Source of the DNA: an uncultured Methylococcaceae bacterium
GTDB taxonomy: Bacteria > Pseudomonadota > Gammaproteobacteria > Methylococcales > Methylococcaceae
Assembly (NCBI GenBank): GCA_903859815.1
Contig: CAIOOA010000309.1
Coordinates: 1 to 32,620 of the forward strand
DNA length: 32,620 bases
Reading direction: 5' to 3'
Each line of letters opens with the position of its first letter. Position 1 is the first letter of the stretch. The notes under the pieces were generated by a model, which saw only the letters and a list, made by a program, of their open reading frames with translations, did no database searches and was not told where the DNA came from. Below are positions 22,923 to 31,747 of the stretch, piece by piece. The translations under genes and the position numbers were made by a program.

Positions 22923-23897
22923 ATGAATGCATTTGAACAGGCCGCTTCCACCGGGGAGCAAATCTCCGGGCCACCCTCACAGACAGATTATCTGCTTGAC
23001 CGTTCGTTCCGGGGTATAGCCACTGTCTGCGCTTGGTTTATCCTTATCATTGTCGGGCTTATCATGGGGGAAATCGGTATCAAAGCGATACCTGCCATCA
23101 GTGAATATCATATTGGCTTTCTGACTGGAACGACATGGGATGTGAATAAACAAACGTTCGGCATCCTTCCTGAAATTTGGGGCACTTTGTATAGTTCGAT
23201 TTTGGCATTGGTCATAGGTGGTTTTTTTGGCATCACCATGGCCATATTTCTCACCCAAGATTTCTTGCCTGCCCCTCTCGCGCTATTTTTCCGTACTGTC
23301 GTCGAACTCTTGGCGGCAATTCCCAGTGTCGTCTATGGCTTTTGGGGGATATTTGTGGTGATACCCTTCATTCGACCCTTAGCCGACTGGCTGCATACTG
23401 AATTCAGTTGGATTCCGATTTTTAGCACCAGCTTGAGCGGTCCGGGCATGTTGCCAGCGGCTTTGGTGCTGTCGATCATGATCCTGCCCACCATTGCCGC
23501 CGTTTCACAGGATGCCTTAAGACTGGTTCCATATCGCATTAAGGAGGCAGCCTACGGCTTGGGCGCAAACCGCTGGGAGGTTATCCTGAAAGTAATGCTG
23601 CCCACCGCTTCGACAGGGATTTTCGGTGCATTAGTGCTCGGATTTGGCCGGGCTTTGGGGGAAACCATGGCCTTGGCCATGCTGGTGGGCAATTCCAATC
23701 AACTCAGCCTGTCGCTGTTTTCTCCGGGCAATACGCTCGCCGCATTGTTGGCGCTAAATTTCCCCGAAGCGGGGGAGCGCGAAATACCTGTATTGATGTA
23801 TGTCGCCTTGGTGCTGCTGTTGATAACCTTCGCTGTTAATATGGCTGGAACCGCGATAATGTCACTCACCTCAAATCAAATGAAGGCCGGTAAATGA
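22923..23897 (+). CDS. pstC: Phosphate ABC transporter permease PstC
   Basis: One of the two membrane subunits of the high-affinity phosphate transporter. Six hydrophobic segments are visible, starting at ATVCAWFILIIVGLIMGEIG. The ATPase-contacting EAA-type loop is KEAAYGLGANRWEVILKVMLPTA in two overlapping parts near residues 208-230. The GRALGETMALAMLVGN block is typical of PstC. Length, 324 residues, is normal. The stop overlaps the pstA start (ATGA at 23894). No clear ribosome site precedes the ATG at 22923, which lies about 40 bases after the hairpin. Confidence 0.95.
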   Translation: MNAFEQAASTGEQISGPPSQTDYLLDRSFRGIATVCAWFILIIVGLIMGEIGIKAIPAISEYHIGFLTGTTWDVNKQTFGILPEIWGTLYSSILALVIGGFFGITMAIFLTQDFLPAPLALFFRTVVELLAAIPSVVYGFWGIFVVIPFIRPLADWLHTEFSWIPIFSTSLSGPGMLPAALVLSIMILPTIAAVSQDALRLVPYRIKEAAYGLGANRWEVILKVMLPTASTGIFGALVLGFGRALGETMALAMLVGNSNQLSLSLFSPGNTLAALLALNFPEAGEREIPVLMYVALVLLLITFAVNMAGTAIMSLTSNQMKAGK

Positions 23898-24808
23898 GCG
23901 TAAAAAACCCATTTGATAAAGAAAATGAAATGTCGATTGGCATTCCCAGTCTAGAACGTTCTTTATTTGAACCCCGCGCATTGGTGAGTGTCTTGTTAAG
24001 CGGCGGGGCTTGGATTACTGCCATCATAGCCAGTATTCCCTTGTTTTCGGTGCTATACGGATTGGTTGTGCGCGGCGGTCATCGGTTGAGCTTGGAAGTG
24101 TTCACCGAACTTCCTCCCGCTGGCTTCGAGGAGGGCGGAGGCTTTGGCAACGCCATCGTGGGTACGCTAGTGACCGTCGGGTTCGGTGCAATCATTAGCA
24201 TCCCCATCGGTATAATGGCGGCCATTTTTCTGGCTGAATTGGAGCCGGATGGCAAAGTGGCTTTTGCCGCAAAATTTTGCGCCAAGACGCTGACCGGGTT
24301 GCCATCGATATTGGCGGGTGTTTTTGCTTATGCGATGGTGGTGTTGACCACCGGCACTTATTCGGCCCCTGCGGCGGGGGTGGCCTTGGCACTGCTGATG
24401 CTTCCCACCGTCGTGCTAACGGCGGAAGAATCCATGCGGATGATCCCTGTCAACATGAAAAATGCCGCTTATGGAATGGGTTGCACCCGTAGTCAAGTCA
24501 TTTGGAAGATTGTCCTGCCCACCGCATTGCCCGGGGTTTTAACTGGTGTGATGTTGGCGATTGCCCGCGCTGCCGGGGAGACTGCCCCGCTGCTTTTCAC
24601 CGCGTTGTTCAGTAATTATTGGTTTATCGAAAACGGCTCGGCGCAGGTGATGGCACCTATCGCGTCCCTCTCAGTGTTGATCTACAACTTCTCTGGAATG
24701 CCTTATGAAAACCAGATCGAGCTGGCATGGACCGCTTCCCTAGTGTTGGTTTTGATGGTGCTGACGTTCAATATCCTTGCCCGGGTGTTAGGGCGTAAAA
24801 AAGTTTAA
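23894..24808 (+). CDS. pstA: Phosphate ABC transporter permease PstA
   Basis: The second membrane subunit. It has multiple membrane segments, the coupling loop [20 protein letters not shown], and the [17 protein letters not shown] block typical of PstA. The 304-residue length is usual. It overlaps pstC by 4 bases, so the two permeases are probably made in equal amounts. pstB starts 22 bp downstream. The N-terminal 30 residues (up to PRALVSVLL) are hydrophilic and slightly longer than in E. coli. Confidence 0.95.
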   Translation: MSVKNPFDKENEMSIGIPSLERSLFEPRALVSVLLSGGAWITAIIASIPLFSVLYGLVVRGGHRLSLEVFTELPPAGFEEGGGFGNAIVGTLVTVGFGAIISIPIGIMAAIFLAELEPDGKVAFAAKFCAKTLTGLPSILAGVFAYAMVVLTTGTYSAPAAGVALALLMLPTVVLTAEESMRMIPVNMKNAAYGMGCTRSQVIWKIVLPTALPGVLTGVMLAIARAAGETAPLLFTALFSNYWFIENGSAQVMAPIASLSVLIYNFSGMPYENQIELAWTASLVLVLMVLTFNILARVLGRKKV

Positions 24809-24830
24809 GGTGTTCGAGGAGAGACCGACC

Positions 24831-25658
24831 ATGAAGATGAATATTAATGCGGCTGGCGAAGTGGCATTGCAAAGCGATGTAAATTCCACAGTGGTTATCG
24901 ACTGCAGATTGGACAAGGTGTTTTATGGTGATTTTCAGGCCGTCAGAGATAGCCACGTACCCATCCATAAAGGCCAGATCACCGGTTTTATTGGTCCGTC
25001 GGGTTGCGGTAAGAGTACCGTTCTACGCAGCCTGAATCGAATGAATGATTTGGTGCATGGTTTTCGGTTTGAGGGCAATGTTCATTTCCATGGTCAGGAT
25101 GTCTATGGAAGCAACGTAGACCCGGTGGTCGTGCGTCGCTACATCGGCATGGTGTTTCAACAGCCGAACCCATTTGCGATGAGTATTTACGACAATGTCG
25201 CCTTTGGGTTGCGCTTGAACCGTTTCAAAGGCGATGTAGCCGAGCGGGTGGAAAAAGCCCTGCGCAAAGCGGCGCTGTGGGATGAAGTCAAAGACAAGCT
25301 CAAAGCCAGTGGATTATCCCTGTCGGGCGGTCAACAACAACGGCTTTGCATTGCTAGGGCCATTGCCACGGAGCCTTCCGTGGTGTTGATGGACGAACCT
25401 TGCTCTGCGCTAGACCCCATTGCCACCCGGCGCATTGAGGAACTGATGGTCGAGTTGAAGGAAAAATACTCGATTGCCTTGGTCACACACAACATGCAAC
25501 AAGCCATGCGGGTTGCCGACAAGACTGCCTTCTTCTCGGTTGACATTTCCCAGGGGGGGCGAACCGGTTACTTGGTGGAATTGGGAAACACCCAACAAAT
25601 TTTTGAAGACCCCAAGGAACAGTTGACCAAGGAATACATTCGTGGCGACTTTAGTTAG
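24831..25658 (+). CDS. pstB: Phosphate ABC transporter ATP-binding protein PstB
   Basis: Powers phosphate import. Walker [10 protein letters not shown] is at residues 55-63, the Q-loop [17 protein letters not shown] follows, then signature [16 protein letters not shown], Walker [14 protein letters not shown] and the H-loop VTHNMQQA. All are PstB-typical. The ATG at 24831 was preferred over the GTG at 24810 because GAGGAG lies 9 bases before it; the protein is then 276 residues. It is followed after 16 bp by a second pstS rather than phoU, the usual neighbour. Confidence 0.96.
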   Translation: MKMNINAAGEVALQSDVNSTVVIDCRLDKVFYGDFQAVRDSHVPIHKGQITGFIGPSGCGKSTVLRSLNRMNDLVHGFRFEGNVHFHGQDVYGSNVDPVVVRRYIGMVFQQPNPFAMSIYDNVAFGLRLNRFKGDVAERVEKALRKAALWDEVKDKLKASGLSLSGGQQQRLCIARAIATEPSVVLMDEPCSALDPIATRRIEELMVELKEKYSIALVTHNMQQAMRVADKTAFFSVDISQGGRTGYLVELGNTQQIFEDPKEQLTKEYIRGDFS

Positions 25659-25674
25659 TGCGGAGCAAACCATC

Positions 25675-26742
25675 ATGATGAGCCAAAAATGGGTATCTGG
25701 ACGAGTCCGATGGGATATTATCCTTTTTGTCTTGGTATGCGTTGCCGTCATGGTGTTTGGCACGGTCGCCCATGCCGGGAGCGAGAGCGTGGCTTTGCGC
25801 GGAGGCGGTGCGACATTTCCTGCACCGCTTTACCAAAGTTGGATTGTTGATTTCACTAAAAAGCACCCAGACTCAAAAATTAGCTACCAAGCCACCGGCA
25901 GTGGCGAGGGCGTTAGGGGTTTTCTCGCGGAGGAATTGGACTTTGCCGGCAGCGACGCGGCTCTCAGCGATGAACAAATCGCCAATGTCAAGAGGGGTGC
26001 CCAACTCGTGCCAATGACAGCGGGTATCATCGTGCTTGCCTATCATGTGCAGGGATTGTCCGGACCCTTAAAATTACCGAGAAATGTCTATGAGGACATT
26101 TTTGCAGGAAAAATAACCCGCTGGAACGATCCTCGTCTGCAAACGGCCAATCCCGATTTGAAGCTGCCCAACCGGAACATCACCATCATTGCCCGCCAAG
26201 ATAGCAGCGGCACAACCTATGCGTTAACCAATCATTTAAGTGCTGTTAGCCAAGAATGGCGCGATCGTGGGCCAGGTGTCGGCAAAGTAGTGGATTGGCC
26301 GGGCAATTCAATGCTGTTCCATGGCAATGAAGGCGTGGCATCGCGCATTAAAATCAGTGAAGGGTCCATCGGTTATATTGAATACGGCTTTGCCAAACGC
26401 TTAGGATTGCCTATGGCTTGGCTGGAGAACAAAGCCGGGAACTTCGTCGAACCCACCGACCATTCGGGCGAGGAGACTTTGGCCCACAATGTACAACACA
26501 TGCCGGCAAATCTGAGGTTGATGATACCTGACCCTGATGGCGAACAAGCCTATCCTATTGTGACCCTTAGCTGGTTACTTTTGTATCAACACTATTCGAA
26601 TCCAGCGATGGCCCAAGCCATAAAAGAGTTTGCCACTTTTGGTCTCACGGATGGACAGCGATCAAGTCGTGAATTGGGTTATGTTCCGCTGCCAGCCGAA
26701 ATTATAAGCCGATCCCTTAAAGCCTTGGAAAATATCCAATGA
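25675..26742 (+). CDS. Periplasmic phosphate-binding protein PstS (second copy)
   Basis: A diverged paralogue of the first PstS. It shows the same binding motifs: GGGATFPAPLYQSWIVDF, ELDFAGSDAAL and RQDSSGTTYALTNHLSAV. A signal peptide (about residues 16-35) ends VAHA-GSE. The ATG at 25675 was chosen because GGAG (25662-25665) lies 9 bases before it; an in-frame start inside pstB at 25642 has no ribosome site. The protein is 356 residues. Position at the end of pstSCAB suggests cotranscription. It may differ in affinity or serve under other conditions, which cannot be read from sequence. Confidence 0.93.
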   Translation: MMSQKWVSGRVRWDIILFVLVCVAVMVFGTVAHAGSESVALRGGGATFPAPLYQSWIVDFTKKHPDSKISYQATGSGEGVRGFLAEELDFAGSDAALSDEQIANVKRGAQLVPMTAGIIVLAYHVQGLSGPLKLPRNVYEDIFAGKITRWNDPRLQTANPDLKLPNRNITIIARQDSSGTTYALTNHLSAVSQEWRDRGPGVGKVVDWPGNSMLFHGNEGVASRIKISEGSIGYIEYGFAKRLGLPMAWLENKAGNFVEPTDHSGEETLAHNVQHMPANLRLMIPDPDGEQAYPIVTLSWLLLYQHYSNPAMAQAIKEFATFGLTDGQRSSRELGYVPLPAEIISRSLKALENIQ

Positions 26743-26846
26743 TATCAATAATAGGGCAATCTTATTGAGCATTAGAGCAACGTGAAACAGATAGCGATCA
26801 ATAGCCGATAAACTTAAAACAATGTGGTTCGTGAGATAAAGCAACG

Positions 26847-27524
26847 ATGGATAGAAGAGTATCCCCAAAGAATCTCAAACCACGTCTGAATCTGCAATCT
26901 ATTGAGGAATCGCTGCGCGGGGTGCAAAACTCTTTCCCTTCCATCAGTCAGGCATTGGGGAATTCGCGTGAATGTTTGGATGATGAAGTGATAAATAACC
27001 TGATGACTGGTTACACACTAGTCAATCAACTGTTGGAAGCCAATGTTGAATTATTTGCCATAGGGAATTCTGCCTTTCTGCTAGAACTTAACACACGAGT
27101 ACTCTGTGGAACGGATGAACAACAGCGGCGTGAATACCATAAGCACATAGTAGCCAGTAACCGCTATTTTTATGAACGGACTGATGCGGGCATTCAAGAT
27201 CTGAGCGATTGGTATGAACTGCATCAACATGGCACGGTTTGGCATCGTGCGGCTGGTATTTATATTCGTATATTGAGTGAACCACAATTATTCATTGAAG
27301 GCAATGATAGAACGGGTGCTTTGGTCATGAGTTACCTATTAGCAAAAGAGGGGCATCCTCCGTTTGTAATCAATGAAAAGAATGCCAAGACCTATTTTCA
27401 ATTCTCATTTCAGATCAAAACCTTACCGAGAAATAGCTTATTTAGGTTGGTCAGAATACCCTTACTCCAAACAGTAATTGCTAACTTCATCAAAGATCAG
27501 GCCAACTTCAATTTATTGCTTTGA
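26847..27524 (+). CDS. Fic-fold family protein with a degenerate catalytic motif
   Basis: A 225-residue protein. Residues 147-159 (QLFIEGNDRTGAL) align with the Fic motif HxFx(D/E)GNxRxxR, but the catalytic histidine is Gln147, the second G is D154 and the last arginine is A159 or nearby. The surrounding helices (AAGIYIRILSEPQ before, MSYLLAKEGHPPFVINE after) fit the Fic core. Canonical Fic enzymes transfer AMP or other groups using the histidine, so canonical activity is not expected. The motif core FIEGN and the fold are kept, however, which argues for selection rather than decay. The ATG at 26847 has only a weak ribosome site. The gene sits between the pst operon and ppk1. Role unknown. 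Confidence 0.68.
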   Translation: MDRRVSPKNLKPRLNLQSIEESLRGVQNSFPSISQALGNSRECLDDEVINNLMTGYTLVNQLLEANVELFAIGNSAFLLELNTRVLCGTDEQQRREYHKHIVASNRYFYERTDAGIQDLSDWYELHQHGTVWHRAAGIYIRILSEPQLFIEGNDRTGALVMSYLLAKEGHPPFVINEKNAKTYFQFSFQIKTLPRNSLFRLVRIPLLQTVIANFIKDQANFNLLL

Positions 27525-27638
27525 CATTGAAACCCTAATCTTGACCTAATCATCAGCGCCGCATACCCAAAACCAGTAGGTTAGCGAGTCGGTCTAAAAA
27601 TTCACAAAAACACCTATTTAATAACTGAGGGTAAAACC

Positions 27639-29801
27639 ATGAGCGCAGTTAGTCAACCTGTTCACCGGTCGGTCGATGTCGTAGACCTGACGGATTCACG
27701 GTATTATCTAAATCGAGAACTCAGTTGGCTACAATTTAATGACCGTGTTCTGCATGAAGCTTTAGACGCACGCACTCCGCTTCTGGAAAGGCTCAAATTC
27801 GCCGCAATTTTCAGTTCAAACTTGGACGAATTCTTCATGGTGCGAATCTCTGGATTGATGGAGCAACTTGAGGCAGGGGTGTTTCCAAAGAATCCTGACG
27901 GTTATTCTCCGGGGGCGCAAATTGTAGCTATTCGTAAACACTTACTTGAGAAAGTGACGGAACAGCATCTTCTGTTTGAGTCCGTGCTACGCCCTGCACT
28001 GTCTGACAAGGGAATCGTATTACTGAATTATCTTGATTTGAGCGATGGGCAATGCAAGATAGTCAAGGATTATTTTGAAGAGCATGTGTTTCCGGTGCTG
28101 ACCCCCTTGAGTGTTGATCCGGCTCACCCATTTCCTCAAATGTCCAATCTCAGCCTGAATCTTGCCGTGGAGGTTGAAGACCCGGAAACGGGTGTCGAGC
28201 GATTCGCCCGTGTCAAAGTGCCTGGTAGTTTACCCCGATTCGTTACTTTGGAAGAGGGTCGGCATCAACAAGGGGGGAATTCCCCTGCTTGGGTGGGTAT
28301 CCCTTTGGAACAAGTGATTGCAAAGAACCTACAGCGATTGTTTCCGGGTATGGTGGTGAAATCACATCATCTTTTTCGCATCACAAGGGATGCCGATTTT
28401 CCAGTCAAAGAAGACGAGGCCGACGATTTGTTGTCGGCAATAACCGAAGAAATCAACAAGCGGCATCTGGACGGGTTTGTTTGCCGACTTGAGGTCGAGA
28501 GCGCAATGCCGCAAGCGATCAAGGAGAAACTCGTTGAGGAACTGGAAGTGGCCCCTATGGCTGTTTATGAAATCAGCGGCTTATTGAATCTCAAGGATTT
28601 ATTCTTTTTTCAAAGCTTGCCTTTTCCAGAACTCAAGGATGACCATTGGATGCCAGTTGTGCCAGCACGCTTTAGGCAAATTAGCCAAACTGTGTTGAAG
28701 AATTGTGGGCAAGCCGAGGGTAACAGCGCGATTTTCGATGAGATAAAAAAAGGGGATTTACTGATCCATCATCCGTATGAACCCTTTTCCGCAACCGTGG
28801 AAGAATTCATCACTCAAGCCGCCGTCGACCCACAAGTCATGGCGATCAAGCTGACGCTCTACCGAACTTCAGGGGACTCGACTCTTGTGCGGGCGCTCAT
28901 GACGGCCGCCGAGAACCGAAAACAGGTGGTGGCTTTGGTCGAGTTAAAGGCACGGTTCGATGAGGAAAACAATATTGCCTGGGCGAAGCAATTGGAAGAT
29001 TCCGGTGTGCATGTTGTTTACGGGGTGGTAGGGCTTAAAACCCACACCAAAACCATGTTGGTTGTCCGTGAAGAGGAAGGACGGGTAAAACGCTATGTTC
29101 ATATTGGAACCGGCAATTACAATTCCAAAACTGCCAAACTGTATACTGACCTTGGATTGTTCAGTTGCGATGAGGATTTGGGGGTTGATTTGAGCGACTT
29201 GTTCAATTTTCTGACGGGTTATTCCCGCCATGATGCCTATCGAAAACTCCTAGTTGCGCCGCTAACGTTAAGAAACCGTATGCAGGGTTTGATTGAACGG
29301 GAAATCAGCCATGCCCGCCAAGGCAAAGGTGGGCGCATCATCGCCAAAATGAATTCGCTGGTGGATGCCGAAATGATAAACCTGCTTTACCAAGCGTCGC
29401 AGGCAGACGTCCAAATAGACCTTATTATTCGTGGCATCTGTTGCTTGCTCCCCGGTGTGATGGGCGTAAGCGAGAACATTCGAGTCATCAGCGTGATTGG
29501 CCGCTATTTGGAGCATTCACGCATCTTTTACTTTCACAACCAGGGCTGTGACGAAATCTACATCGGCAGTGCTGATTGGATGACAAGGAATCTTGACAGG
29601 CGGGTCGAGGCCGTCGTACCCATTGAGGAAGCCTCATTGAAGCAAGAACTTCGTTCGATCTTGGATTTGTATTTGCATGACAACCGCCAAGCATGGGACA
29701 TGGATCAGGATGGGCAATACATTCAACGCAGGCCGGTTGGAGGTGAAGCGGAGCTTTCCTCCCAACAGCTTCTGATGGAACGCACACTTGCCGATCACTG
29801 A
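27639..29801 (+). CDS. ppk1: Polyphosphate kinase 1
   Basis: Polymerises the terminal phosphate of ATP into polyphosphate, reversibly. The N-terminal domain starts YYLNRELSWLQFNDRVLHEA, followed by SSNLDEFFMVRISGL. The autophosphorylated histidine is expected at H469 in GLKTHTKTMLV, and RYVHIGTGNYNSKTAKLYTD is the conserved nucleotide-binding block. Length, 720 residues, is normal and the gene looks intact. GAGGG (27627-27631) precedes the ATG by 7 bases. Next to the pst operon, it would store imported phosphate. No exopolyphosphatase gene is adjacent and no clear PhoB box was seen before it. Confidence 0.97.
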   Translation: MSAVSQPVHRSVDVVDLTDSRYYLNRELSWLQFNDRVLHEALDARTPLLERLKFAAIFSSNLDEFFMVRISGLMEQLEAGVFPKNPDGYSPGAQIVAIRKHLLEKVTEQHLLFESVLRPALSDKGIVLLNYLDLSDGQCKIVKDYFEEHVFPVLTPLSVDPAHPFPQMSNLSLNLAVEVEDPETGVERFARVKVPGSLPRFVTLEEGRHQQGGNSPAWVGIPLEQVIAKNLQRLFPGMVVKSHHLFRITRDADFPVKEDEADDLLSAITEEINKRHLDGFVCRLEVESAMPQAIKEKLVEELEVAPMAVYEISGLLNLKDLFFFQSLPFPELKDDHWMPVVPARFRQISQTVLKNCGQAEGNSAIFDEIKKGDLLIHHPYEPFSATVEEFITQAAVDPQVMAIKLTLYRTSGDSTLVRALMTAAENRKQVVALVELKARFDEENNIAWAKQLEDSGVHVVYGVVGLKTHTKTMLVVREEEGRVKRYVHIGTGNYNSKTAKLYTDLGLFSCDEDLGVDLSDLFNFLTGYSRHDAYRKLLVAPLTLRNRMQGLIEREISHARQGKGGRIIAKMNSLVDAEMINLLYQASQADVQIDLIIRGICCLLPGVMGVSENIRVISVIGRYLEHSRIFYFHNQGCDEIYIGSADWMTRNLDRRVEAVVPIEEASLKQELRSILDLYLHDNRQAWDMDQDGQYIQRRPVGGEAELSSQQLLMERTLADH

Positions 29802-29853
29802 GGGTTCGCCTAACTGAATGATCTAATTTTTTGTGGTTTTGTCACCCTTGAAA

Positions 29854-31074
29854 ATGCCTCTCCATTCGTTTTATTTACCTCAAAATGCGCGAAGAAAACT
29901 TTCGATTTGGATTTTGGCAAGCCTCAGCGCAGCTAGTTTGACTGCCTGTTTGGCTCCAATGACGATGGAAGCGGACGTTTTAAAGTACGATAGGGCAATG
30001 ATTGATGGACTGTCACAGCAATTACTGCTAAACATCGCCCGTGCCCGCTACCATGATCCGATTCATTTCACCGGTATTTCCAATATCGCGGCAACCTACA
30101 ATTACCAGATGAGCGCGGGGTTCACACCTGCATTGACGGGTGAGAGCGGGAGTGTGCTTGCTCCGATTTTTGGTGTGGGTGCGGCTGAAAACCCGACGAT
30201 CAGCATCGTGCCCATTGAGGGGGCAGAATTTACCAAACGAATGCTGACGCCATTTACCGCTGACAAAGTCACCCTTTTACTTCAGCAGCACTACAATATT
30301 GATCTATTACTGCGGCTGATGGTGAGTGAACTCCGAATGCCCCGGCAAGGCAAAGACGTGGCCTTTCGTAATGATCCTTACGATATTGTGGGATACCCTG
30401 AATTCCGGCGGGTGGTTTTGCATCTATCCACCATCCAGGATAGCAATGACCTCTATATTGAACCCTTGATATACCGGCGAACGTGGACCCTGCCAGCGGA
30501 ATCCATGACACCGGAAGGCTTGGAGGCTCTGGAACATAACGAGGTCACTGTGGTGTTTGACGAAAGCAAGCGGCTTTTCAGGTTGACCGCGCGCGTGACC
30601 GGTCGTATTGTGATTTCCAACTACGACCCCGAACTTCTTTCCGATGCGGAAAAGATTCGCATCAACGAAACTGCCTTGAAGGGCCCGCCAAACGAAATTA
30701 TAATCGACATTCGACCTGGCTACTCCGGGGGGGAATATCCGATAACAGGAAAACTTAGGTTGCGGAGTTTTCTTTCCATTTTAACCTTCCTTGGGAAGAG
30801 CATTGAAGAGGAGCCAGAATACTTTGTGGAGAAAGACCCAAGGACACCTGACGTGACTGAAAATCCGAATCACACTATGGAGATATGGGAGGAAGAAGAA
30901 GAGCCGGAGGGTGTAAGTCTGGCTGTTCGCTACAAAGATAACTACTACGCATTGGCCTTTGACAAGGAGCATAGTTGGAATGCCTCAGGATTTCAGCTTT
31001 TGCACCAAGTCTATCAGATGGCGGTAAGCGAACTGCCTAAAACCGCCGCACCCAGCATCACCATCGCCAAGTAA
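29854..31074 (+). CDS. Lipoprotein of unknown function
   Basis: Not assigned to a characterised family. An N-terminal hydrophobic segment ends with the lipobox SLTAC (C32 from the ATG at 29854), so the protein is probably lipid-anchored at the cell envelope. The first region after it (QQLLLNIARARYHDPIHF) recalls uncharacterised proteobacterial proteins. The rest is mixed alpha/beta with an acidic stretch near residue 350 (EIWEEEEEPEG). In-frame GTG at 29833 is an alternative start; neither has a good ribosome site. It follows ppk1 by 50 bp on the same strand and could share its transcript. Confidence 0.75.
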   Translation: MPLHSFYLPQNARRKLSIWILASLSAASLTACLAPMTMEADVLKYDRAMIDGLSQQLLLNIARARYHDPIHFTGISNIAATYNYQMSAGFTPALTGESGSVLAPIFGVGAAENPTISIVPIEGAEFTKRMLTPFTADKVTLLLQQHYNIDLLLRLMVSELRMPRQGKDVAFRNDPYDIVGYPEFRRVVLHLSTIQDSNDLYIEPLIYRRTWTLPAESMTPEGLEALEHNEVTVVFDESKRLFRLTARVTGRIVISNYDPELLSDAEKIRINETALKGPPNEIIIDIRPGYSGGEYPITGKLRLRSFLSILTFLGKSIEEEPEYFVEKDPRTPDVTENPNHTMEIWEEEEEPEGVSLAVRYKDNYYALAFDKEHSWNASGFQLLHQVYQMAVSELPKTAAPSITIAK

Positions 31075-31109
31075 GTACGGCTGACATTGCCGCCAGAACC
31101 AAACATAGG

Positions 31110-31122
31110 CGGGGTTTCCCCG
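31110..31122. terminator. Short hairpin between converging genes
   Basis: CGGGG-TTT-CCCCG, a perfect 5-bp stem with a 3-nt loop, followed by a T-rich stretch (GTTTCTGTT). It lies 36 bp after the lipoprotein stop and before the leftward 83-residue gene. The stem is short, so this is a weak candidate. Confidence 0.3.
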
Positions 31123-31241
31123 GTTTCTGTTCATGGGGTAAGGAAAGCCAAAGGTCTGCTGACTGATCGTCCTCAACAGCATGTTGCATGCAATCAACAA
31201 AAAATAGCCGGTGGTTGCTGTGGCTCACCGTGCAGGCAGGT

Positions 31242-31493
31242 TCAGGCCAGCCAATGACCGGAACCTTCACTCCGATTGCTGTGCATGATGCGATCAAATT
31301 TATCCGGATCATGTTTGAGCAGATCAAGATATTCTTCTGCCAGCGTTATCCCGCGTGAGCCGCTATGTTCCTTGAACTTGGCAAGTGCGACCAGCAAAAG
31401 CTTGGCAGCCGCCCGGATTTCGCGATCTTCCCCCTCGCCATAATGCGCAACCAGTTCTTCATAGAGTGCTTCGACTTTTTCGAGTGGTGTCAT
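31242..31493 (-). CDS. Small protein of unknown function
   Basis: An 83-residue, charged, mostly helical protein with no recognised domain: EKVEALYEELVAHYGEGEDR, then a hydrophobic helix AAAKLLLVALAKF, then EEYLDLLKHDPDKFDRIM. AAGGA (31505-31501) precedes the ATG at a normal distance, which supports it as a real gene. It lacks a signal peptide and is probably cytoplasmic. It stands between two rightward genes without an evident partner. Confidence 0.62.
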   Translation of the reverse strand: MTPLEKVEALYEELVAHYGEGEDREIRAAAKLLLVALAKFKEHSGSRGITLAEEYLDLLKHDPDKFDRIMHSNRSEGSGHWLA

Positions 31494-31747
31494 GTGGGAT
31501 TCCTTTTTTTGTTTATGGGGTTCAATCGTGTAGGTCAGATGTTTTGTGAACTTATTTTAATTGGCTAATACTCTCAATGGGCTAAATCATAGCAATTATT
31601 GTCCATACTGGAAAGCTTCAAGTAATCGTATCCCACGAAGCCTGAAACTGTGAGTTTGCCAAAATGAGAATTGCTGGTTCATAACCCTTGGGGTAATATT
31701 TTGATGGAAAAAATTTATTCAAGCTTAACTAAACGCAGGGGGCTTCC

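Noticed and set aside
31365-31568. 67-codon + strand frame opposite the 83-residue gene
   Set aside because: The minus-strand frame has a good ribosome site and balanced composition; the + frame is its shadow.
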